Part shown: positions 1 to 5,398 of the stretch, one piece after another
Numbering within the stretch: position 1 is the stretch's first letter
Layout: every line of letters begins with the position of its first letter
Source: Candidatus Omnitrophota bacterium
GTDB lineage: Bacteria; Ratteibacteria; UBA8468; B48-G9; JAFGKM01
Direction: 5' to 3'
NCBI GenBank assembly: GCA_023818745.1
Contig: JAMWBY010000081.1
Coordinates: 1-5,398, forward strand
Length of the DNA: 5,398 nucleotides
Position numbers and translations under genes: made by a program
Notes under the pieces: model-generated
What the model was told of the DNA's origin: nothing
What the model saw: the letters and a program-made list of their open reading frames with translations, nothing else
Databases searched by the model: none

Positions 1-866
1 GAAGGCCAAATGTGGGTAAATCAACACTTTTAAATACAATTTTAAAACAGAAAATTTCTATTGTCTCACCAAAACCCGCAACTACAAGAATAAAAGTTAT
101 AGGAATTTATAATGATGATAGAGGCCAGATCATTTTTATAGACACACCAGGTTTTGAAGAAGGGAAAAATGAAATGGAAAAATTTATGCTCAAATCAATT
201 TATTCTTCCCTTGAAGAAACAGATATTATTCTTTTTTTGATAGAAACGACTGGCTGGAAAGAAGAAGATGAAAAAATTTTAGAAGTTCTTAAGAATTTAA
301 AGAAAAAGAATGTTATACTTGGAATAAATAAAATAGACATTTTAAAATATAAAGAGGAACTTTTGCCTTTAATTGACGAAATTAGAAAAAAATTTAATTT
401 TTTGGAAATCGTCCCCTTCTCTGCCCTAAAAAATAAAAATATTGATTCATTGATTAAAGCCATTTTCGCCCATTTACCAGAATCAGAAAGATTTTATCCA
501 GTGGATATGAGAACTAATTTACCCTTTGAGTATCAAATATCAGAAATTATAAGAGAAAAAATACTACAAAAAACATATCAGGAAGTCCCACACTCTGTTG
601 CTGTTGAAATAGAGGAAACAAGAGAGGGTGAAAAAAATAAAGATATCTTATTTATTAAAGCAAATATTATCGTTGATAGAGAAAATTTAAAATCAATAAT
701 TATAGGGAAAGATGGTAAAATGATAAAAACAATTGGTAAATTAGCAAGAGAGGAAATAGAGTTGGTTGTTGGGAAAAAAGTATATCTTGAATTAAAAGTT
801 AAAGTTATAGAGGATTGGAGAAACAAAATAGATGTATTTAGAAAATTTGGTTATGGAAATATTTAA
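1..866 (+). CDS. era: GTPase Era, 5'-truncated by the window edge
   Basis: Era is an essential GTPase that binds the 3' end of 16S rRNA and helps mature the 30S subunit (family knowledge). The frame is open from the left edge: bases 3 onward read RPNVGKST, the G1/P-loop, so the GTG at base 12 is an internal Val and not a start. About 287 residues are visible; Era is usually near 300, so only some ten N-terminal residues are missing. In visible numbering the motifs follow in order: switch I region KPATTR near 24-29, G3 DTPG at 47-50, G4 NKID at 109-112 and G5 SAL at 140-142. The Era-specific linker VPHSVAVE lies near 195-202. The C-terminal KH domain has its RNA-binding GxxG loop as GKDG at 235-238, followed by a conserved KVYLEL strand. 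All GTPase and KH elements look intact. The stop is followed by a 133-bp gap and then a promoter, so era is probably transcribed separately from speD. Confidence 0.97.
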   Translation, partial: RPNVGKSTLLNTILKQKISIVSPKPATTRIKVIGIYNDDRGQIIFIDTPGFEEGKNEMEKFMLKSIYSSLEETDIILFLIETTGWKEEDEKILEVLKNLKKKNVILGINKIDILKYKEELLPLIDEIRKKFNFLEIVPFSALKNKNIDSLIKAIFAHLPESERFYPVDMRTNLPFEYQISEIIREKILQKTYQEVPHSVAVEIEETREGEKNKDILFIKANIIVDRENLKSIIIGKDGKMIKTIGKLAREEIELVVGKKVYLELKVKVIEDWRNKIDVFRKFGYGNI

Positions 867-998
867 AAATTTCTCCCTTTTCTCTGCTACCTTGTAGTTT
901 ACTTTTCAAATAGGTTATCAATCGTTTTCCAGAATTACATATCGGGATGACATTTAAATCTAATATTTTTAAGCATTTAATTGAACAATTCACAGGAG
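867..998. other. Intergenic region between era and the speD promoter
   Basis: I see no gene in this stretch. Both strands lack a supported start or recognisable protein. It has no GC-rich stem followed by a T-run, so no intrinsic terminator for era can be called. The middle (about 880-960) is slightly less AT-rich than its surroundings, but I find no structure or family in it. Confidence 0.5.
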
Positions 999-1027
999 TT
1001 GAAAAATTTCTATAAATTTTGTATAAT
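999..1027 (+). promoter_or_regulatory. Sigma70-type promoter of the speDE operon
   Basis: TTGAAA at 999-1004 (five of six consensus positions of the -35 box) is followed after exactly 17 bp by TATAAT at 1022-1027 (perfect -10 box). Transcription would begin near 1033-1035, giving a 5' leader of about 55 nt before speD. AT-rich DNA yields chance -10 boxes, but the match of both boxes with ideal spacing just upstream of a strong ribosome binding site makes this the best promoter in the window. Confidence 0.72.
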
Positions 1028-1052
1028 TTATATAAGTTTTTTAAAAATTGAA

Positions 1053-1060
1053 GGGAGGTG
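1053..1060 (+). promoter_or_regulatory. Upstream Shine-Dalgarno site serving ATG 1066
   Basis: GGGAGGTG complements the 3' end of 16S rRNA over at least GGAGGTG and lies 5 nt before an ATG at 1066. This is at least as strong as speD's own site (AGGAGG, 1077-1082, 5 nt before ATG 1088). Its ATG is out of frame with speD, so it does not serve speD directly. Confidence 0.6.
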
Positions 1061-1065
1061 AAAAG

Positions 1066-1149
1066 ATGATAACAAAAGGAGGAAAAAATGAAGAAAACTT
1101 TCAAACTTGTTCCTCCAAAAAGTTCTCATTTTATTTTAGACCTTTATGA
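1066..1149 (+). CDS. Possible 27-codon leader peptide overlapping speD
   Basis: An ATG with a strong SD at ideal spacing opens a 27-codon frame ending in TGA at 1147-1149. It begins MITKGGK and ends YFRPL. It is shifted +1 relative to speD and overlaps its first 62 bases. I recognise no family, and the peptide shows no membrane segment or run of one amino acid. Translation of it would carry ribosomes across the speD SD and start codon, so it could modulate speD initiation, as upstream frames do for eukaryotic AdoMet decarboxylase mRNAs. That role is inference. Its codons after about residue 8 are constrained by speD in the other frame, so they are not independent evidence. It could equally be a chance ATG beside a ribosome standby site. 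Confidence 0.3.
   Translation: MITKGGKNEENFQTCSSKKFSFYFRPL
1077..1082 (+). promoter_or_regulatory. Shine-Dalgarno site of speD
   Basis: AGGAGG, extended upstream by A residues, ends 5 nt before ATG 1088 and fixes that codon as the speD start. It lies inside the possible leader frame that opens at 1066. Confidence 0.85.
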
Positions 1150-1468
1150 ATGCAATGCCTCCATTTTAAACTCACCTGATAAAGTAAAAAATATCTTATT
1201 AGAAGCAGTCCGAGCAGCAAAAGTGACTTTAATAGATATAAAAATTCATAAATTTTCACCGTGTGGAGTGAGTGGAATTGCTTTAATTTCAGAAAGTCAC
1301 ATAAGTATTCATACATGGCCGGAAGCAAATTATGCAAGTGTAGATATCTATACTTGCGGTAGAAATACTTTACCCCAAATTGCTGTAGATTTATTGATTA
1401 AAAAATTGAAAAGTAAAAAACCAACTATAATAAAGCTTGAAAGGGGTATATATGCAGAGAAAATTTGA
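1088..1468 (+). CDS. speD: S-adenosylmethionine decarboxylase proenzyme (pyruvoyl-dependent, SpeD)
   Basis: SpeD decarboxylates S-adenosylmethionine to the aminopropyl donor for spermidine-type polyamines. The 126-residue length fits the short bacterial and archaeal class. The proenzyme cuts itself before a serine that becomes the pyruvoyl group. Here the site is Glu69-Ser70 within SESHISIHTWPE, giving a beta chain of 69 and an alpha chain of 57 residues. His75 and Cys90 sit 5 and 20 residues after Ser70, the same spacing as Ser63, His68 and Cys83 of the Thermotoga maritima enzyme (remembered). The N-terminal DLYECN and the KFSPCGVSG segment before the cut site are also typical. The start is fixed by AGGAGG five bases upstream. 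The end overlaps speE by 17 bp, pointing to translational coupling. Some SpeD homologues have become arginine or ornithine decarboxylases; the adjacent aminopropyltransferase gene favours true AdoMet decarboxylase here. Confidence 0.95.
   Translation: MKKTFKLVPPKSSHFILDLYECNASILNSPDKVKNILLEAVRAAKVTLIDIKIHKFSPCGVSGIALISESHISIHTWPEANYASVDIYTCGRNTLPQIAVDLLIKKLKSKKPTIIKLERGIYAEKI
1441..1446 (+). promoter_or_regulatory. Shine-Dalgarno site deciding the speE start
   Basis: AAGGGG lies inside the end of speD and 5 nt before ATG 1452. The longer frame opens with TTG at 1437, which has no SD of its own at good spacing and would place this AAGGGG inside the coding sequence. ATG 1452 is therefore the better start. 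Confidence 0.75.
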
Positions 1469-2291
1469 AAATGTAGTTATTGACTGGTATGAACCATTTG
1501 GGATTGGAATCGCTTTAAAGATAAAAAAGAAAATAATTGAAAAAAAGACAAAGTATCAAAAAATAGAGATTTATGAAACAGAAAATTTTGGTAAGGTTTT
1601 ATTTATAGATGGTTTAATTCAATCAATTGAAAAAGGAGAAGAAAGTTATCATGAAATTCTTGTCCATCCATCATTATTTACACATCCAGCTCCCCAGAAT
1701 ATATTAATTATAGGTGGAGGAGAAGGAGCAACTTTAAGAGAAGTTTTAAAACATCCTGTTAAAAAAGTTTATATGGTAGATATTGATGGTGAGATGGTAA
1801 AAATAGCGAAGAAATATCTGAAGTTTGACAAAGGCGCATTTAATGATAAAAGAGTAAAAGTTATAATTGAAGATGGATTTAAATTTTTGAAACACAATAA
1901 TGAAATCTACGATGTTATTATTATGGATGCAACAGACCCTGGGGAAACTGCTTCTTGCCCTCTTTATACAAATGAATTTTTTAAGATGTGTTATGAACAT
2001 TTAAATAGAAATGGAATATTTGTAACACAAGGCGGAACCTCTATATTTCTTTATATTGACAGGATAAAAAATATTTATGAAAGATTAAAAAAAGTTTTTA
2101 AAGAAGTTAAAATATATCATTCTTCTGTTTTTGGACTTTTTCCATCATGGGTATTTATAACTGGCATTAAGGGTAATCTAAAAATTGATAAAAAAATAAA
2201 TAAGAAAATAAAAATTGATTTAAGTTTTTATAATCAAAATATACATCCTTGTTTATTTTCTTTACCTGAATTTCTAAAAGATTTTGATTAA
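1452..2291 (+). CDS. speE: Aminopropyltransferase of the spermidine synthase family (SpeE), possibly agmatine-specific
   Basis: The enzyme transfers the aminopropyl group of decarboxylated SAM, made by the adjacent SpeD, to an amine acceptor in the cytoplasm. From ATG 1452 it has 279 residues, a normal full length. An N-terminal beta domain (about 1-75) carries YQKIEIYETENFGKVLF and a gate-like YHE at 66-68. The Rossmann-like domain has GGGEGA at 88-93, VDIDGE at 109-114, adenine-site Asp141-Gly142, and the catalytic-loop DATDP with Asp159 and Asp162. The C-terminus has the usual short PEFLKD tail. Two points differ from standard putrescine-using SpeE: GGGDGG is GGGEGA, and the usual RDE before the YHE region reads KGE. 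GGGEGATLREVLKHP, VDIDGE and KGAFND closely match what I remember of Thermus thermophilus SpeE, which uses agmatine, and GGGEG also occurs in plant thermospermine synthase ACL5. Family assignment is firm; the acceptor (putrescine, agmatine or other) is open. Confidence 0.94.
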   Translation: MQRKFENVVIDWYEPFGIGIALKIKKKIIEKKTKYQKIEIYETENFGKVLFIDGLIQSIEKGEESYHEILVHPSLFTHPAPQNILIIGGGEGATLREVLKHPVKKVYMVDIDGEMVKIAKKYLKFDKGAFNDKRVKVIIEDGFKFLKHNNEIYDVIIMDATDPGETASCPLYTNEFFKMCYEHLNRNGIFVTQGGTSIFLYIDRIKNIYERLKKVFKEVKIYHSSVFGLFPSWVFITGIKGNLKIDKKINKKIKIDLSFYNQNIHPCLFSLPEFLKDFD

Positions 2292-2320
2292 TTCCGAGTC
2301 TACGTTTGAAAATAACAACC

Positions 2321-2332
2321 AGAAGATCTTCT
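2321..2332. repeat. 12-bp perfect palindrome in the convergent gap
   Basis: AGAAGATCTTCT is its own reverse complement and sits about midway between the converging stops of speE (2291) and the glycosyltransferase gene (2384). It has no loop and no following T-run, so it is not a standard intrinsic terminator for either strand. It could be a protein-binding site or chance. No clear terminator is visible elsewhere in this 92-bp gap. Confidence 0.35.
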
Positions 2333-2383
2333 CTATCTGATACTTTGTAGATGTCCTAAAAGAAAAAAGGAATATTTAATCTT

Positions 2384-3766
2384 TCATTTCTTTCTGCTCA
2401 ATTCATGGATAAATAAAGCATGTTCAGTTTTTTCCCAGTAATGAGGGTTTTTAAAAAATTGAATAAGCCCTTTTAACGCTCCAATACTCATTAAAATCCA
2501 ATAAAGAGGAGTTAATAAAGCAGGAAAAATCAACTTATACCATTTTCTTTTTAAAACACCCAAAATATTTATTATGATAAATATAACATTTCCGATAAGT
2601 AATATTGGGGTTATAAATAAGAAAAAGAAGTTCGGGAAATATACTTTACGAGAAGAAAATATCCATATTAGTAAAGATATCCATGCAATTGGATTAAAAC
2701 ATAAAACAAAAAAATTCCCTCCAACAATCAAATTGAAATGTAAAAAGTTTTTAAAACCAATTTTTTTCACTAAATTAAATGGATTTCTTAAATGGACAAA
2801 ATATGTTTGAATGTATCCTTTAACCCATCTACTCCTTTGTTTTATCCAATTATTTAATTCACTATTTGCCTCTTCCCATGTAGTTGTATCAAGTATTTTT
2901 GTTTTATAACCACTCATAAAAATCCTTATCCCCAAATCACAATCTTCTGTAACATTAAACGGATCCCATCCTTTTAATTTTTTAAGAACTTCAGTTTTAA
3001 AATGATTTGAAGTTCCACCAAGTGGAATTGGTGCTTCTATACTATCTATTCCAGGTAAATATAAATCAAACCATGATGAATATTCTGCAGTAAACCATTT
3101 TGTTAATAAATTTTGATATGGATTGTAATAATTCAACTTTGATTGAAGACATATAACATTTTCAAGGACCTTTTTAAAACCAATAACCGCCTTTTTGAGT
3201 TGATTACTTTCAGGTATATCTTCTGCATCATAAATAACAAGATAGACGCCTTTTGCTTCTTTTAAACCGAAATTTAATGCCTTGCCTTTTGTTTTTGGAT
3301 AGAAATTAGGAATTTCAATGATTCTCCAATAAGAGGGCAACTTTATATTTTTTAAAAGTTCCTTAATTTCAATATCATCTTCTTCTATCAAAAGAATGAT
3401 ATCAAGTTTATCCTTGGGATAATCTAATTTTTCTATTGCAGAATATAATTGATTAAAAATTTCTTTCTCTTTATATATTGGAAGAAGAATTGAATATAAA
3501 GGCCAATCTCTGTTAGATAGTATTTCTATTTCGTCAATTTTAATTTCTTTGTTTTTTATTAACCCTCTAAAAACAAGAAATAATTTGTGAAAACAAATAA
3601 CAAAATAAACCGAAGAGAAAAAATAAAAAAAATAATATGTCCTTAAAAGAAAGCATGAATATAAAGAATAGATTATTCCTGTAATAAATAAAAAAAGAAA
3701 AAATTTTTGCCAGCGAACTAACTTTACATATGCATTTTTTTCAGGTAATAAAACCTCATATTTCAA
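2384..3766 (-). CDS. Membrane-bound family 2 glycosyltransferase, processive synthase-like
   Basis: This 460-residue protein probably builds a polysaccharide from nucleotide sugar at the inner face of the membrane and may help move it across. Two hydrophobic helices (about 21-41 and 44-67) precede a cytoplasmic GT-A domain (about 88-330). Three hydrophobic segments follow (about 345-371, 378-403, 411-435). The GT2 motifs are in order: acidic EEDD at 128-131, the metal/nucleotide-binding DAED at 180-183, the acceptor region GGTSNHF at 250-256, the general-base TED at 273-275, and QRSRW at 310-314, the QxxRW signature of cellulose-, chitin- and hyaluronan-synthase-like enzymes. The C-terminal PHYWEKTEH is common in this subgroup. 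The start is TTG at 3766; no in-frame ATG lies near it, GGAG sits 7 nt upstream, and it comes two bases after the stop of the hydrolase gene, so the two are likely co-transcribed and coupled. There is no PilZ domain. The sugar and polymer cannot be deduced. Confidence 0.9.
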   Translation of the reverse strand: MKYEVLLPEKNAYVKLVRWQKFFLFLFITGIIYSLYSCFLLRTYYFFYFFSSVYFVICFHKLFLVFRGLIKNKEIKIDEIEILSNRDWPLYSILLPIYKEKEIFNQLYSAIEKLDYPKDKLDIILLIEEDDIEIKELLKNIKLPSYWRIIEIPNFYPKTKGKALNFGLKEAKGVYLVIYDAEDIPESNQLKKAVIGFKKVLENVICLQSKLNYYNPYQNLLTKWFTAEYSSWFDLYLPGIDSIEAPIPLGGTSNHFKTEVLKKLKGWDPFNVTEDCDLGIRIFMSGYKTKILDTTTWEEANSELNNWIKQRSRWVKGYIQTYFVHLRNPFNLVKKIGFKNFLHFNLIVGGNFFVLCFNPIAWISLLIWIFSSRKVYFPNFFFLFITPILLIGNVIFIIINILGVLKRKWYKLIFPALLTPLYWILMSIGALKGLIQFFKNPHYWEKTEHALFIHELSRKK

Positions 3767-3768
3767 AT

Positions 3769-5398
3769 TTATTCTCCATTAAATTTAGTTTTTAGTATAA
3801 TCCATTTTTTAAAAGGTAAAACATCAATTTTTATATTTCCATTTTCATCACTTATAATTTCTCTTTCTCCAATTTTGTCTTTTTCTGGGTCATAAAATTC
3901 AACCTTAAATTTTCCAATTTTCTTGTTTTTTAAAAAACATATTATATCGTTATATTCAGAGAAGTCCTTTCTCTCCATATTTTTGGTTATATTATAATCA
4001 TACAAAAAAACACTTGAAAAAAACCTATTGCCCATTCCAATAGAAAAAATTTGATTTTTACCAGTACCTTCTAAATATACATTTTCTTCTTCAAGAAGCA
4101 TTTTAATTTTATCTATTTTGTTTGCATATTCAGCAAAAATTTTATATAAATAAAAAAGATTAAATTCATCAATAAATCTATGCCACCAAAAAAGAGGAGT
4201 ACTTGCAAAAGGTAAATGAAAAGAATACCATAAACCAAGAATTATGTCTCTTTTCAAATTTTCAATTGAACTACCTAAAGGTGTTCCTCCATATTCTGAA
4301 ACAAAAATAGGTTTTTTAAATTTTAAATTAAAGTTATAAATGTTTTTTAAAAAATCTGGTAGGGTTTGCCTGTTAAAGTCGTAATATGCATTAGTTATAA
4401 TAAAATCAACTTCATTAGAAATAATTTCATTATCAACAAGTATAGTATAATGACCTGTAATTAACCGATTATATGGGTCAATATTTTCTATGTATTCTTT
4501 CATTTCTTTAAACCATAATACAGAATCAGGTTTTTTATAAAAATCGCGTGAATCACCAATAAGATTTATCTCATTCAAAATTTCCCATGAGAAAATATAA
4601 GGAGAATATCCCCATCTTGCAACAATATATTTTAACTTATTTTTCGTCAATTTTTTTGCTCTTTCATTTATAAAAAATTCATTTGGGCTTTTTAAAAAAC
4701 CACCATTTTTAATATTATATGGATTATCATCCCATTCTTGGTCACACCATGTGCTTAATTGTCCATGATTGATAATTACAAGTTGTATATAAATATTGTA
4801 TCTTTCTGCAAATTCAAGGATTTTATCTATCTTCCATGCATTCCTTAAACTATAATATCCTACTCCTTTATATCCTGGTCTATTTTCTTTCCATTCAAGA
4901 GCAGAAAACCAAGGAGACATCCATATTTCTATAAAATTAATGCCATTTTCATTTAGTTTTTTAAATATTTCTTCATAATAAAAAGTCCCTCTATCCGGTT
5001 CAAGAGGTTTTTTCATCATTTTTGAATATCTTTCATCTGTTGGAGATCTTATATTTAAACCAATAGGATAAAAAAAATCACCATTTTTAAATGAAAAATA
5101 TCTTTGATCAATCTCACTTATTTTAATAAATTTGTTTTTTATATCTTCCTGCTCAACAATGAAATAATGGAGATCGCTTTTCCTTTCTCCTTTTCTATCC
5201 TTCACTTTAATAAAAAATTTATATCTACCCTTTTTTTCAGGAGTAAATCTAATTTTCCAAAAAGGATACCCAACAGGAATTAAAACTTCCTCCTCATTTT
5301 CAAGTTTTCTTTCATACTCCTGATAATAAAATCCAGAAACATTATAAATTTTTTCATCGGGATCAATAAAAATTCCTTCAATATATATTTCTTCAGGG
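3769..5398 (-). CDS. DUF5060-type, GH5-like (clan A) glycoside hydrolase, N-terminus beyond the window
   Basis: The frame is open to the right edge, so the GTG at 5205 is an internal Val, not the start; 542 residues are visible. Visible residues 1 to about 85 match the beta-sandwich DUF5060 domain, with GFYYQEYER near 22-30 and FWKIRFTP near 46-53. A linker with RYFSFKNGDFFYPIGLN near 99-115 leads into a TIM barrel (about 130-430). Clan A catalytic residues are visible: acid/base Glu276 in the WEILNE strand and nucleophile Glu368 in VSEYGGTP. IVARWGYSP near 258-266 and TPLFWWHRFID near 400-410 are typical of this group, and a C-terminal beta-sandwich (about 445-542) closes the protein. It should hydrolyse or remodel beta-linked glycan by a retaining mechanism. 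A signal peptide would lie outside the window. The glycosyltransferase gene begins two bases downstream, suggesting action on the same polymer, as BcsZ or PslG do in cellulose and Psl operons (analogy only). The substrate is unknown. Confidence 0.9.
   Translation of the reverse strand, partial: PEEIYIEGIFIDPDEKIYNVSGFYYQEYERKLENEEEVLIPVGYPFWKIRFTPEKKGRYKFFIKVKDRKGERKSDLHYFIVEQEDIKNKFIKISEIDQRYFSFKNGDFFYPIGLNIRSPTDERYSKMMKKPLEPDRGTFYYEEIFKKLNENGINFIEIWMSPWFSALEWKENRPGYKGVGYYSLRNAWKIDKILEFAERYNIYIQLVIINHGQLSTWCDQEWDDNPYNIKNGGFLKSPNEFFINERAKKLTKNKLKYIVARWGYSPYIFSWEILNEINLIGDSRDFYKKPDSVLWFKEMKEYIENIDPYNRLITGHYTILVDNEIISNEVDFIITNAYYDFNRQTLPDFLKNIYNFNLKFKKPIFVSEYGGTPLGSSIENLKRDIILGLWYSFHLPFASTPLFWWHRFIDEFNLFYLYKIFAEYANKIDKIKMLLEEENVYLEGTGKNQIFSIGMGNRFFSSVFLYDYNITKNMERKDFSEYNDIICFLKNKKIGKFKVEFYDPEKDKIGEREIISDENGNIKIDVLPFKKWIILKTKFNGE
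3774..3777 (-). promoter_or_regulatory. Shine-Dalgarno site supporting the TTG start of the glycosyltransferase
   Basis: Read on the minus strand, GGAG lies in the last codons of the glycoside hydrolase gene and 7 nt before TTG 3766. An ATG at 3759 is out of frame with the glycosyltransferase and closer than usual to no other SD, so TTG with coupling from the upstream stop is the best explanation. Confidence 0.6.

Noticed and set aside
880..897. Partial similarity between TTCTCT...TACCTTGTAG here and TTCTCT...TACTTTGTAG at 2329-2350, as if a repeat flanked speDE
   Set aside because: The match needs a 4-nt gap, is short, and does not extend to either side; it is within chance for such AT-rich DNA. 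A genome-wide search for the shared core would settle it.
1034..1087. A riboswitch in the speD leader
   Set aside because: From the predicted start site the leader is only about 55 nt, too short and too unstructured for a known SAM riboswitch, and I see no conserved stem pattern.
838..1104. An 88-codon open frame on the minus strand across the era-speD gap
   Set aside because: It overlaps the end of era, the speD promoter and the speD start, shows no recognisable family, has no convincing SD, and is the kind of open frame AT-rich DNA gives by chance.
1437..1451. TTG at 1437 as the speE start
   Set aside because: It would add only five residues, lacks its own SD, and would put the AAGGGG at 1441-1446 inside the gene; ATG 1452 with that SD 5 nt upstream is better.
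2356..2400. Purine-rich AAAAGAAAAAAGGAA followed by TTTCATTTCTTTCT as a hairpin terminator
   Set aside because: Pairing is imperfect and almost all A-T, and there is no GC-rich stem before a T-run, so it does not support a terminator call.
2574..2810. A 78-codon plus-strand frame inside the glycosyltransferase gene
   Set aside because: It is antisense to the conserved membrane-helix region of the glycosyltransferase, has no recognisable domain, and is a shadow frame.

Overview
The window is AT-rich chromosomal DNA (A and T clearly dominate, including at wobble positions; Arg is mostly AGA and Ile often ATA). Shine-Dalgarno sequences are strong and purine-rich, and the proteins are rich in Lys, Ile and Glu, so this is a bacterium. 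The polyamine genes carry motifs I remember from thermophile enzymes, which hints at a thermophilic or uncultured AT-rich lineage. I cannot name a phylum from this sequence. I see no rRNA, tRNA, mobile element, CRISPR array or phage gene.

Left part, plus strand: the 3' end of era (ribosome-assembly GTPase, cut by the left edge) is followed by about 220 bp of non-coding DNA. That gap ends in a near-consensus sigma70-type promoter (TTGAAA, 17 bp, TATAAT). The promoter drives a two-gene polyamine operon: speD (pyruvoyl S-adenosylmethionine decarboxylase) and speE (aminopropyltransferase). SpeD makes decarboxylated SAM, and SpeE transfers its aminopropyl group to an amine acceptor. The genes overlap by 17 bp when speE starts at its best-supported ATG. 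Ahead of speD lies a second SD-ATG pair that would open a 27-codon reading frame overlapping the start of speD, a possible leader peptide. SpeE has the GGGEGA and VDIDGE motifs of the Thermus aminopropylagmatine synthase and plant ACL5 side of the family, so its acceptor may be agmatine rather than putrescine.

Right part, minus strand: a short convergent gap (about 90 bp, with a 12-bp perfect palindrome) separates speE from a two-gene cluster read in the opposite direction. The upstream gene encodes a DUF5060-type, GH5-like clan A glycoside hydrolase. Its reading frame is open to the right edge, so its true start lies outside the window. Two bases after its stop begins a membrane-bound family 2 glycosyltransferase with processive-synthase motifs, probably starting at TTG. 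The tight spacing suggests a translationally coupled synthase and hydrolase pair for making or remodelling an extracellular polysaccharide. The polymer cannot be told from sequence alone.

The genes belong to recognisable families. The points most worth a second look are the SpeE acceptor question, the possible leader peptide before speD, and the coupled glycosyltransferase and glycoside hydrolase pair. I found no convincing sign of an entirely new system.
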